A stretch of 6,458 bases of DNA from Betaproteobacteria bacterium. GTDB lineage: Bacteria > Pseudomonadota > Gammaproteobacteria > Burkholderiales > SG8-39. A model generated the notes under the pieces. That model did not search any database, was not told where the DNA came from, and saw only the letters and a list, made by a program, of their open reading frames with translations. Where the stretch lies: NCBI GenBank assembly GCA_011391185.1, contig JAABRB010000206.1, forward strand, positions 1 through 6,458, written 5' to 3'. Made by a program: the position numbers and the translations under genes. Numbering within the stretch: the first letter of the stretch is position 1; each line of letters opens with the position of its first letter. Below, in pieces: positions 1 to 6,381 of this stretch.

Positions 1-266
1 CCGATCTGCGCACCGAGGTCGTCGGGCATCGGCGGGCGGTTGGCCTTGTACTGTGAATAGAGTTCATCGCGGAACGTCCTGCCCTTCGCGTCGAACACGC
101 AGGCGAGGAAATCCGCCTTGTAGTCGGTGGTGAGCCGCTTTAGCATGTTCAGCACGCCATGGATGGCACCGGTCGGCTCGCCCTGCGGATTGCGCAGATC
201 GGGCAGCGCGTGGAACGCGCGATAGAGGTACGACGAGCCGTCGACCAGGAGGAGGGTCTTACTCAC
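1..266 (-). CDS. polA: DNA polymerase I, N-terminal part (cut by the window edge)
   Basis: This is the start of DNA polymerase I, the enzyme that fills gaps and removes RNA primers during replication and excision repair. Only the first 88 codons are present, and they belong to the N-terminal 5'-3' exonuclease (flap nuclease) domain. The protein opens with [20 protein letters not shown], typical of bacterial PolA, with the metal-binding Asp at residue 9. A second family motif, [13 protein letters not shown] (residues 58-70), is followed by [12 protein letters not shown]. The start is GTG at 266-264; an in-frame TAA two codons upstream (272-270) rules out a longer protein. No clear Shine-Dalgarno sequence precedes it. 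The gene is divergent from the DUF2782-thrB group. The polymerase domain lies outside the window, so intactness of the whole gene cannot be judged. Confidence 0.96.
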   Translation of the reverse strand, partial: MSKTLLLVDGSSYLYRAFHALPDLRNPQGEPTGAIHGVLNMLKRLTTDYKADFLACVFDAKGRTFRDELYSQYKANRPPMPDDLGAQI

Positions 267-373
267 AGTTTATGGAGCAACCGAATCAAACCAGCGGGAA
301 GCTGCCGAACCTGGCCGCCGCAGGCTTCGGTGCACGCGCCCGCACCGCCCGCGAGGCATGGCAGCATTCGGCC

Positions 374-382
374 ATTATGTCA
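374..382 (-). promoter_or_regulatory. Possible extended -10 promoter for polA
   Basis: Read on the minus strand, positions 382-374 give TGACATAAT, an extended -10 element (TG, one base, CATAAT). No good -35 box lies 16-18 bases upstream, as is common for extended -10 promoters. Transcription would begin near 367 and leave a leader of about 100 bases before the polA GTG. The assignment rests on consensus match and position only. Confidence 0.35.
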
Positions 383-516
383 GAGAACACTGCGGCAACC
401 GAACGCGGGACCGTGGCGCGCTCCGCCCGAGCGATGCCCGGCAGCGCTTGCATCGCGGCCCGGCGGGAAAACTTCCTCGACCCCCGAAACCGCTTGCAAT
501 TGGTCATGCGCCGATC

Positions 517-525
517 TGCTACACT
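517..525 (+). promoter_or_regulatory. Extended -10 promoter for the DUF2782-thrB genes
   Basis: Positions 517-525 read TGCTACACT, an extended -10 element (TG, one base, TACACT). A TTGCAA sequence at 494-499 resembles a -35 box but the 20-base spacing is too long, so the TG extension probably carries the activity. The start point would be near 532, leaving a short leader of roughly 20 bases before the ATG at 551. This location argues against the longer in-frame reading that begins at 272, and also against the in-frame ATG at 506. Confidence 0.5.
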
Positions 526-550
526 CCCAGCCCGGTTGGATATTCTCGTC

Positions 551-877
551 ATGCGGCGCGCCCTTCTCTTCCTCACTTTCCTGGTTGCCTTGCCGGTGGC
601 CGCTCAGGCCCCGCCACCGAATCTTGAACCGGTACCGGAGCCACCGCCGGAAATCGGGCTCGACACCTCGCCCACGGCGCCGGCCGTGACGATTCAGCCC
701 GGCCCGCAGGACCGGACCGAGGAATACAACATCGACGGGCGCCGGTATGTCCGCGTCGTCCAGCCGAATGGCCACGAGTACTACCTGATCGAGGACCTTG
801 CCCAGTCGGGTCTCATCCCGTCCGGGCCGAGCACCGACAACATCAGCGTCCCTCAGTGGCAGCTCCTGCAGTTTTGA
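551..877 (+). CDS. DUF2782 family small exported protein
   Basis: This encodes a 108-residue protein of unknown function that resembles the DUF2782 family, small proteobacterial proteins often found beside polA and thrB. Residues 1-20 form a clear Sec signal peptide: a basic MRR start, a hydrophobic core of Leu, Phe and Val, and an AAQA end suited to signal peptidase I. A Pro/Glu-rich low-complexity stretch (about 21-52) follows. The conserved compact domain is about 57-90, with EEYNIDGRRYVRVVQPNGHE and then YYLIEDLAQSG; its pattern of a polar strand, a turn and another strand fits the family. No lipobox Cys or other membrane segment is seen, so the mature protein is probably periplasmic. The reading frame is open back to 272, but the start at 551 is chosen because the signal peptide begins there and the likely promoter is at 517-525. 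A recognisable Shine-Dalgarno sequence is weak. thrB follows after 54 bases, which suggests cotranscription. Confidence 0.85.
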   Translation: MRRALLFLTFLVALPVAAQAPPPNLEPVPEPPPEIGLDTSPTAPAVTIQPGPQDRTEEYNIDGRRYVRVVQPNGHEYYLIEDLAQSGLIPSGPSTDNISVPQWQLLQF

Positions 878-931
878 CGGCAGACCCGGACACGTAGGCC
901 GGGTAGCCCACGCGGCGCCCGAGCGAGCAGG

Positions 932-1876
932 ATGTCGGTCTACACCAAGGTCACTGCGGCAGAGCTCACCGAGTGGCTGCGCAATTACGCGGTCGGTGCG
1001 CTCGTCGAGTCAAAGGGCATCGCGGCCGGCATCGAAAACACCAACTACTTCGTCACGACGACCGGCGGGCGCTTCGTCCTCACGATCTTCGAGCGACTGC
1101 CGCGCGACGCGCTCGCCTACTACCTCGGACTGATGTCGCACCTTGCGGGGTACGGCATTCCCTGCCCGTCACCGATTGCCGACGTGCAGGGCGCCATGCT
1201 CGGAACCTTGCAGGACAAGCCGGCCGCGCTCGTGACCCGTTTGCCCGGCACCGCCGTGATGGATCCGCAGCCGGCGCACTGCGCGCAGGTCGGGACGTTG
1301 CTTGCGACGATGCATCTCGCGGGAGCGAGCGCGCCCGGACAGCTCGAGAATCCGCGCGGGCCTCGCTGGTGGCGCGCGACCGCGCCGCAGGTTCGCCCGT
1401 TCCTCGGCGAGGAGCGTGGCCGGCTGCTGGACGAGGAATTGCGCTTCCAGTCGCTTTACCGGCTGCAGGATCTCGCTCGCGGCCCGATCCACGCGGATCT
1501 TTTCCGCGACAACGCGCTGTTCGACGGCACAGCGATCGGCGGCGTCATCGATTTCTACTTCGCGGGCGTCGACGCCTGGCTGTTCGACGTGGCCGTGTGC
1601 GTGAACGACTGGTGCATCTTTGCCGACGGCGCCATCGACGACGCGCGCGCGATCGCGCTGCTCGCGGCCTACCATGCGGCGCGGCCGTTCACGGCACTGG
1701 AGCGTGGCGCATGGCCGGTCATGCTGCGCGCCGCGGCATTGCGATTCTGGCTGTCGCGGCTGTACGACTTCCACCTGCCGCGACCGGGCGAGCTCGTCCA
1801 CGCGCACGATCCGGAGCATTTCCGGCGCATCCTCGCGCTTCGGATCGCGAACTCGGACCGGTGTCCCTGGGTGTGA
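932..1876 (+). CDS. thrB: Homoserine kinase (APH-fold type)
   Basis: Homoserine kinase phosphorylates L-homoserine with ATP to O-phosphohomoserine, the substrate of threonine synthase, in the cytoplasm. The 314-residue protein is of the aminoglycoside-phosphotransferase fold, not the GHMP-kinase type of E. coli ThrB, and its length is normal for that family. The N-terminus SVYTKVTAAEL, with GIAAGIENTNYFVTTTGGRF at 29-48, is the family signature for the nucleotide-binding lobe. The catalytic Brenner-type motif is HADLFRDN at 187-194 (catalytic Asp189, metal-ligand Asn194), and the metal-binding Asp207 lies in GVIDFYFA. The first ATG after the spacer is used; only a weak purine-rich GAGCGAG sequence precedes it. 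The gene sits between the DUF2782 gene and a BPSS1780 membrane-protein gene, 26 bases apart from the latter counted to its preferred start. This arrangement fits an operon read from the promoter at 517-525. No leader peptide or attenuator of the thr type is seen. All expected active-site residues are present, so the enzyme should be functional. Confidence 0.96.
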   Translation: MSVYTKVTAAELTEWLRNYAVGALVESKGIAAGIENTNYFVTTTGGRFVLTIFERLPRDALAYYLGLMSHLAGYGIPCPSPIADVQGAMLGTLQDKPAALVTRLPGTAVMDPQPAHCAQVGTLLATMHLAGASAPGQLENPRGPRWWRATAPQVRPFLGEERGRLLDEELRFQSLYRLQDLARGPIHADLFRDNALFDGTAIGGVIDFYFAGVDAWLFDVAVCVNDWCIFADGAIDDARAIALLAAYHAARPFTALERGAWPVMLRAAALRFWLSRLYDFHLPRPGELVHAHDPEHFRRILALRIANSDRCPWV

Positions 1877-1902
1877 GGCGGGAACCCATGGAAGAGCGCG
1901 CG

Positions 1903-2733
1903 ATGTCGACCCCGCAGCCGCAGCCGCCGGCCCAAATGGTGGTCGTGCCAACCCAGCACGGACTGCAATGGCTCCATCGCGGCTGGCAGCTATTCCGCCG
2001 CAGCCCGGTGATGTGGATGACGATGCTGGTCGGCTACTGGGTGCTGATGGGCGTCGTCGGCCTGGTGCCCTTCGCAGGATCGGTCGCGGCGATCGTGCTG
2101 ATCCCGGTCTTCAGCGTCAGTTTCATGCACATGTGCCGCGAGCTGGATGCGCGGCGCGCGCTCGAGCTCGGGCAACTGTTCGCCGGATTCCGCGCCAACC
2201 TGCCGACGCTTCTGGTGCTGGGTGGCGTGTACCTCGCGGCGACGCTGTCGATCCTGGCCCTGACCCGGTTCGCCGACGGCGGCCACCTGATGCGCTGGAT
2301 GATGTTCGGCACGCCCCTGCCCGGAATCGCATTCCAGGACGGCACGCTGACGCGCGCCGCGCTGCTCGGCATGGCCCTCTATGCACCGGTACTCGCCGCG
2401 TTCTGGTTTGCGCCGGTGCTCGCCGCATGGAACGGGTTGACCGCGATCAAGGCGCTCTTCTACAGTTTCTTCGCGACGCTCACCAACTGGCGCGCGTTCC
2501 TCGTCTACGGCATGGTGATCCTCGGTGTCGGGACGATCGTCCCCGGTATTGCAATCGCGTTCGTGGGCGCACTGCTGCAGAGCTCGCCCGCCGCGCGGAC
2601 GTTGGTGCCGACCTTCGTCGTGATGTTCTTCATCGCGCTCGTGCCGGCGCTCTTTGCGAGCTTTTACGCCAGCTACCGCGATGTCTTTCCGCCGCCCGCG
2701 GCACAGCCGCCCCCGTTGCCCGTCGAGGAGTAG
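1903..2733 (+). CDS. BPSS1780 family multi-pass membrane protein
   Basis: This 276-residue integral inner-membrane protein resembles the BPSS1780 family, which has no established biochemical role. The N-terminal cytoplasmic stretch carries GLQWLHRGWQLFRRSPVMW (20-38), the family's recognisable entry motif before the first helix. About six hydrophobic segments can be seen near residues 37-55, 58-76, 102-122, 152-176, 197-224 and 236-258. The tail is rich in Pro and ends PPPLPVEE. No catalytic motif or transporter signature is visible. The chosen ATG at 1903 has GGAAGAG at 1890-1896 as its Shine-Dalgarno sequence. An in-frame ATG at 1888 preceded by GGCGGGA is an alternative that would add five residues. 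The gene lies 26 bases after thrB and probably shares its transcript, a neighbourhood I recall as common in Betaproteobacteria. Whether it has any link to threonine, for example export, is speculation. Confidence 0.85.
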   Translation: MSTPQPQPPAQMVVVPTQHGLQWLHRGWQLFRRSPVMWMTMLVGYWVLMGVVGLVPFAGSVAAIVLIPVFSVSFMHMCRELDARRALELGQLFAGFRANLPTLLVLGGVYLAATLSILALTRFADGGHLMRWMMFGTPLPGIAFQDGTLTRAALLGMALYAPVLAAFWFAPVLAAWNGLTAIKALFYSFFATLTNWRAFLVYGMVILGVGTIVPGIAIAFVGALLQSSPAARTLVPTFVVMFFIALVPALFASFYASYRDVFPPPAAQPPPLPVEE

Positions 2734-2796
2734 GCAATGCGATTGTTGCGGTGCGGAAAAGCCGCGGTCCCGATGCGCCAGGGCGGCGACCCAGGC

Positions 2797-2802
2797 TACG
2801 AT
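2797..2802 (+). promoter_or_regulatory. Weak candidate -10 box ahead of the HIT gene
   Basis: The 101-base spacer between the membrane-protein gene and the HIT gene contains TACGAT, preceded by GGC. There is no convincing -35 box at the right distance. If used, it would start transcription near 2809, about 26 bases before the HIT GTG. Otherwise the HIT gene is read from the upstream genes; no hairpin followed by a T run interrupts them. Confidence 0.2.
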
Positions 2803-2834
2803 GCGGACTGCAGCGTGACGGAGCGGGCACGACG

Positions 2835-3266
2835 GTGACGGACAGCATTCCGCCAGGCGACTGCGAGCTTTGCCGGGAGGCTGGCGGGGCAGTCCTCTGG
2901 CAGGACGATTTCTGCCGCGTGGTCGCGGTCGACGATGCCGATTACCCCGGCTTCTGCCGGGTGATCCTCCACCGGCACGTGCGGGAAATGACCGATCTCG
3001 CGCCGGCGGAGCGGCAGCGACTGATGCGCGTGGTGCTCGAGGTCGAGGCCGCGCTGCGCGACACGCTTGCGCCGGACAAGGTCAATCTCGCTTCCCTCGG
3101 AAACGTGGTCGCCCACCTGCACTGGCACGTGATTCCCCGGTTTCGCGACGACCGGCACTTCCCGGCCCCGGTCTGGGCCACGCCCTCCCGGGATCATTCG
3201 GTGCCGCGGGCGTTCGAGGCCACCGCAGTGGGCCGGCGCATCGCCGCAAGGCTCACCCCGGGCTGA
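2835..3266 (+). CDS. HIT family nucleotide hydrolase/transferase
   Basis: This is a 143-residue histidine-triad (HIT) protein. The superfamily cleaves or transfers nucleotidyl groups from substrates such as dinucleoside polyphosphates or AMP-lysine; the exact substrate here cannot be told from sequence. The signature HLHWHVIPR at 94-102 gives the triad His94, His96 and His98, where the middle of the three usual catalytic His residues forms the nucleotidyl intermediate. The conserved block DKVNLASLGN (81-90) precedes it, and YPGFCRVILHRHVREMTDL (37-55) is typical of the proteobacterial subgroup. An N-terminal CELC (10-13) resembles the zinc-binding pair of some HIT proteins. After the triad, DDRHFPAPVW (105-114) also matches the subgroup. 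The GTG at 2835 is the natural start because the residues before it do not resemble the family; GGAG at 2820-2823 is a distant Shine-Dalgarno sequence. The protein is probably cytosolic. It is full length and no key residue is missing. Confidence 0.93.
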   Translation: MTDSIPPGDCELCREAGGAVLWQDDFCRVVAVDDADYPGFCRVILHRHVREMTDLAPAERQRLMRVVLEVEAALRDTLAPDKVNLASLGNVVAHLHWHVIPRFRDDRHFPAPVWATPSRDHSVPRAFEATAVGRRIAARLTPG

Positions 3267-3330
3267 GGGCATCCTTCCCGGCGCAATACCCCCGGGTCGG
3301 GCCGGAGTGCGCAGCAGTTCCCAGCCACGC

Positions 3331-3343
3331 GCCCGCTGCGGGC
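3331..3343. repeat. GC-rich palindrome next to the -10 box of the PilZ-like gene
   Basis: GCCCGC, T, GCGGGC is a perfect inverted repeat that ends one base before the -10 hexamer at 3345. Its place in the promoter spacer suits a repressor or activator site. A terminator for the HIT gene is the alternative, but only TTATACT follows and not a T run. In such GC-rich DNA a chance palindrome of this length is quite possible. Confidence 0.25.
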
Positions 3344-3344
3344 T

Positions 3345-3350
3345 TATACT
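3345..3350 (+). promoter_or_regulatory. -10 box for the PilZ-like gene
   Basis: TATACT at 3345-3350 is a strong -10 match in the 125-base gap after the HIT gene. The -35 region is poor: TTCCCA at 3318-3323 is 21 bases away. Transcription would begin near 3357, leaving a leader of about 35 bases that contains the Shine-Dalgarno sequence GGGGAG at 3380-3385. A perfect GC palindrome at 3331-3343 sits directly upstream and could be an operator, or chance. Confidence 0.45.
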
Positions 3351-3391
3351 CCAATGTCATAGTCCGGACCCGGCCCGACGGGGAGAAGAAC

Positions 3392-4975
3392 GTGAAAACA
3401 CCGAACTTTGCGCCGGCGCACCAGCCGCCGTTGAGTGACCTGAAAGGCGCGGAAGCGTGGCTCACGCGCGCGCCGCTCGCCGATCCGCGCCAGGCGTGCC
3501 ACGAACTCACCATGCTGCTCGAGTCGCTCGAGGACGCGCCGCCATCCGATGGACCGATGCTCGAGATCCTGGAACGGCTGCGCGAACCGGTGGTGATCGC
3601 GCAGGCGGAGCACAGCAAGAAATTTTCCGGCCGCCCGCTGCCGCTCAAGGATTTCGAGGCGACGGCGTTCGACCAGGTCTACGATGTCTGGGGCTCGCTC
3701 GGACGCGCCTACCGGCGACTGCTGCGCAGCGCAGTGGAGGACCGCTCCGCCGATCTGGTCGGCAAGGAGGCGCTGCTCGCGCAACGTGCGCTCGACTGCG
3801 TGGCCGAGCTCATGCTCGTCCATTACCGCTGCCGCCGCGAGATCGACAGCGATGTCTGGCGGGATCTGCACCAGCTCTATCACACCGCCGAAGCGGGTGG
3901 GTACGTCATGCGCACCGTAGCGGCGGGCCGCAAATCCAAAGCGGTGTCGAGTTGCGCGGAAGTTTACGTACGGGCGTTGCTGCTGCATCTCGCGCACCCG
4001 TATGGCCTCGGTGCGCGGGAACTCGCATGGACGCGCCGCTGGGCCACCATGTGGGCCTACAAGGTCGACCTGAGCCTCGCACCGGAGAAGGACCAGGGCT
4101 ATGCGGTCGATCTCGGCAGCAACACCGCGCCCACCTGGCAGGACACTGCATCGGCCAATCCCGACATGCGGTTCCTCGACGTGCACAACCTGCGCCGGAG
4201 CGTGAAGAGCCGCGTCAAGAAACTCGAGGAAGGGCAGGATCCGCAAACACTCGGACTGGGCAAGGACAGCGTCCAGCCCGAGACGGGGCGATTGCTGAGC
4301 GTGCTGCTGCGCTCATGGGTCGAGTCGCCGGCAGCGCGCCAGTTCACGCGCCGGCTCGTTCCGGGCCGCACCGAGCTCACCTGCGGACTCGAGTCGATCC
4401 ATGTCGCGATCAGCGGCAAAGTCTTCCGGAACGCGTCACGCCACTGGGATTACTCACGGCGCGACGCCGAGCAGATCCACATCTACGGAACGGCCGGTCC
4501 GGCGACCGACACTGGCGGCACGCAGACCGGCTTCGTATCGGAGACCTGGGAGACGCTCGACGAGAGCGCCAAAGGATTTCGTCTCCGTCGCAAGGGAACC
4601 GGTGAGCGGCTCGCGCAGCTGCAATTGATCGGCCTCAAGCCGCAGGGCGCGCGCAGCTTCATCCTGTGCGAGGTCCGCTGGCTCACGGTCGGCATCGATC
4701 GATCGCTGATGATCGGCGCGCAGGCGCTGCCGGGGCTTGCCAACGCGATCGCTGTCCGCTCGGCGACGATGGCCACGCCCGAACCTTACATGCAGGCGTT
4801 TCTCATTCCCGGCACGTCGTCCACGCCGGGCGCGCTCGTCCTGCCGTCCGGCTGGTACCAGCGCGGACGCGAGCTGGAGATGCGAGTCGAGGAGCAACCG
4901 CAGCGCGTGAAGCTGACCGGGCTGATCCAGCACGGCTATGATTACGATCGCGTGAGCTTCTCGAGCTCCGGGTGA
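3392..4975 (+). CDS. Probable cyclic-di-GMP-binding PilZ-like protein (uncharacterised family)
   Basis: This 527-residue soluble protein has no signal peptide or membrane segment. It resembles a family common in Betaproteobacteria that is annotated as cyclic-di-GMP-binding or PilZ-related; I recall this from memory and cannot verify it here. The N-terminal two thirds (about 15-320) look helical, with Leu/Ala/Arg-rich stretches and conserved-looking blocks such as LMLVHYRCRREI (140-151) and VWRDLHQLYHTAE (155-167). The C-terminal third looks beta-rich. It carries RNASR (346-350), matching PilZ RxxxR, and DESAKG (390-395), matching (D/N)xSxxG. The 39-residue gap between them is longer than in classical PilZ domains. 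CEVRWL (426-431) fits a strand of the same fold. The start is GTG at 3392, six bases after GGGGAG; earlier in-frame codons lie in the HIT gene region and lack family resemblance. Its last 34 bases overlap the end of phoR on the other strand. Binding of c-di-GMP, and any downstream target, is inferred. Confidence 0.8.
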   Translation: MKTPNFAPAHQPPLSDLKGAEAWLTRAPLADPRQACHELTMLLESLEDAPPSDGPMLEILERLREPVVIAQAEHSKKFSGRPLPLKDFEATAFDQVYDVWGSLGRAYRRLLRSAVEDRSADLVGKEALLAQRALDCVAELMLVHYRCRREIDSDVWRDLHQLYHTAEAGGYVMRTVAAGRKSKAVSSCAEVYVRALLLHLAHPYGLGARELAWTRRWATMWAYKVDLSLAPEKDQGYAVDLGSNTAPTWQDTASANPDMRFLDVHNLRRSVKSRVKKLEEGQDPQTLGLGKDSVQPETGRLLSVLLRSWVESPAARQFTRRLVPGRTELTCGLESIHVAISGKVFRNASRHWDYSRRDAEQIHIYGTAGPATDTGGTQTGFVSETWETLDESAKGFRLRRKGTGERLAQLQLIGLKPQGARSFILCEVRWLTVGIDRSLMIGAQALPGLANAIAVRSATMATPEPYMQAFLIPGTSSTPGALVLPSGWYQRGRELEMRVEEQPQRVKLTGLIQHGYDYDRVSFSSSG

Positions 4976-6288
4976 TTTAGCGACGGCTGCGTGAATTTCA
5001 CGCGCCGCGCCGGAAACAGCGCGGAGAAGCGGCTGCCGCGCCCGAGGTCGCTTTCGATCTCGAGGCGTCCCTGGTGGCGGGTGAGCACGTGCTTGACGAT
5101 CGCGAGTCCGAGGCCCGTGCCGCCGGTATCGCGCGACCGGCTGGTGTCGGCCCGGTAGAAGCGCTCGGTCAATCGGGGGAGATGGCGGCGCTCGATTCCG
5201 ATCCCCGTGTCCTCGACGCTGAACACGCCTTCCTCCCCGCGCTGACCCCACGAGAGCGTGATATTGCCGCCGTGCGGCGTATAGCGGATTGCGTTCGACA
5301 CCAGGTTGGCAAACGCGCTGCGAACCTCGTGCTCGTCGGCCACGAGCCGCGCGGGTTCGCCGACTCGAAGCTGGACCTGGTGCCGTCCCGCGGACAGCGC
5401 GCGGGCGTCTTCCACGATCCCGCCCAGCAGCGCCTCGATGTCGATCTGCGATTCCCGCGCGGGCATCGAGCTCGTTTCCAGCGTGGAGAGCGTCAGCAGA
5501 TCCTCGACCAGCCGCAGCATCCGGTCGGTCTGGCTGCGCATCATCTCCAGCGCCTGGCGTCCGCGCGGGTCATCCGGCTGAAGGTTGCCTTCGGAGAACG
5601 TCTCGAGAAAACCGCTCACCACGGTGAGCGGGGTCCGCAGCTCGTGCGACACGTTCGCCACGAAGTCGCGCCGCATGGTCTCGATCTTCTCGGCCTGCGT
5701 GGTGTCGCGCGCGAGGAGCAGCTTCTCGTCGTGGCCGTACGGAACGACGCGCACCGCCAGCGCGAGCGCCTCGCCACGCACGATCCGGAGCGTGAGCGGC
5801 TCGTCGTAGATGCCGCCCTTGAGATAGCCCGCGAACGCCGGGTGGCGGACGAGATTCAGGATCGGCTGGCCGGCATCCTTGCGCGCATCGAGATCGAACA
5901 TGCGCTCCGCGGTGATGTTGCACCAGCTGATTCGATCCTCGTCGTCCAGCACGACCACGCCGATCGGCATCGCCTGCGCTGCGCTCCGAAATCGCGCCAG
6001 TTGCCCGGTCACCCGGTTGCGCTGCTGCGCGAACGACCGCGTCAAGCGGTAGAGGCCGGCAAACACATGCTCCCAGACCCCCGTTCCCGTCGGCACCGGG
6101 TTCCTGAGCGGATCGCGCAGCCATACCAGCAGCGCATGGAGATTGCGCAGGTGAAAGACGAGTGCGGCGGCGAGCCCGAGGGCGAACGTGACGAACGCCC
6201 ACAGCGCGCCGGCGAGCGGCCAGACGATGAGTCCGGCCACAAGCGCGCTGCCCAGGATGACTGCCGTCCGCGTCCAGACGAAGTTCAC
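4942..6288 (-). CDS. phoR: Phosphate regulon sensor histidine kinase PhoR
   Basis: PhoR is the inner-membrane kinase that phosphorylates the response regulator PhoB when phosphate is scarce, working with PhoU and the Pst transporter. The 448-residue length is close to the E. coli protein. Two hydrophobic helices lie within residues 8-47 with almost no periplasmic loop, as expected for PhoR, which senses through Pst. A linker follows, then a PAS domain (about 100-200, with AMPIGVVVLDDEDRISWCN). The HisKA domain has phospho-acceptor His215 in FVANVSHELRTPLT. The ATPase domain has an N box (Asn332 in NLVSNAIRYTP), G1 box DTGIG (360-364), F box around FYR (377-379) and G2 box GGTGLGL (389-395). 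The start is GTG at 6288-6286, preceded five bases upstream by AGGA on the minus strand. All kinase motifs are intact. The usual partner gene phoB is not seen in the 170 bases upstream, and the gene overlaps its convergent neighbour by 34 bases. Confidence 0.95.
   Translation of the reverse strand: MNFVWTRTAVILGSALVAGLIVWPLAGALWAFVTFALGLAAALVFHLRNLHALLVWLRDPLRNPVPTGTGVWEHVFAGLYRLTRSFAQQRNRVTGQLARFRSAAQAMPIGVVVLDDEDRISWCNITAERMFDLDARKDAGQPILNLVRHPAFAGYLKGGIYDEPLTLRIVRGEALALAVRVVPYGHDEKLLLARDTTQAEKIETMRRDFVANVSHELRTPLTVVSGFLETFSEGNLQPDDPRGRQALEMMRSQTDRMLRLVEDLLTLSTLETSSMPARESQIDIEALLGGIVEDARALSAGRHQVQLRVGEPARLVADEHEVRSAFANLVSNAIRYTPHGGNITLSWGQRGEEGVFSVEDTGIGIERRHLPRLTERFYRADTSRSRDTGGTGLGLAIVKHVLTRHQGRLEIESDLGRGSRFSALFPARRVKFTQPSLNHPELEKLTRS
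4989..5003. repeat. 15-base perfect palindrome at the convergent gene ends
   Basis: GCGTGAA, a central T, then TTCACGC form an inverted repeat with seven-base arms, 14 bases beyond the stop codon of the PilZ-like gene and inside the last codons of phoR. As RNA it could form a six-base-pair stem with a three-base loop. No T run follows on either strand, so it is not a standard intrinsic terminator. It could slow or end transcription coming from the left gene, or simply reflect codon choice. Confidence 0.35.
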
Positions 6289-6337
6289 GCCAGTCCTGTC
6301 GCGGCGGCAACGGAAGGATCAGGAGGCACCGGGCCGG

Positions 6338-6343
6338 ATTATG
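6338..6343 (-). promoter_or_regulatory. Possible -10 box upstream of phoR
   Basis: Minus-strand positions 6343-6338 read CATAAT, one mismatch from the -10 consensus. The sequence 17 bases further upstream, GCACGG, is a poor -35 box, so this would need an activator to be strong. The start would be near 6331, about 43 bases before the phoR GTG. No PHO box (two CTGTCAT-like direct repeats) was recognised by eye. It matters because phoB is not visible upstream and phoR may be transcribed alone. Confidence 0.25.
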
Positions 6344-6381
6344 CCGGGATGCACTGCGCCCCGTGCGGACCGTGACGCACC

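Noticed and set aside
272..550. Longer start for the DUF2782 gene, at 272 or 506
   Set aside because: The added residues do not look like protein of this family, they would bury the signal peptide, and the likely promoter lies at 517-525.
973..1902. Upstream extension of the BPSS1780 membrane-protein frame through thrB
   Set aside because: The extra residues are Arg/Ala-rich and come from thrB read in another frame; good ribosome-binding sequences are found at 1890-1896 and near 1880 instead.
1169..1951. A 260-codon open frame on the minus strand opposite thrB
   Set aside because: Its composition is that of a shadow frame, it has no recognisable motif, and it covers a convincing homoserine kinase.
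2750..2775. GCGG-AAAAG-CCGC hairpin after the membrane-protein gene as a terminator
   Set aside because: The stem is only four base pairs and no T run follows.
3344..4246. A 300-codon open frame on the minus strand opposite the PilZ-like gene
   Set aside because: It is Arg-, Val- and His-rich without motifs, and the plus-strand frame has family-like blocks, a good ribosome-binding site and a promoter.
5074..6375. A 433-codon open frame on the plus strand opposite phoR
   Set aside because: It lies antisense to an intact, motif-complete phoR, is rich in Arg, Ala, Glu and His as expected of a shadow frame in GC-rich DNA, and shows no domain.
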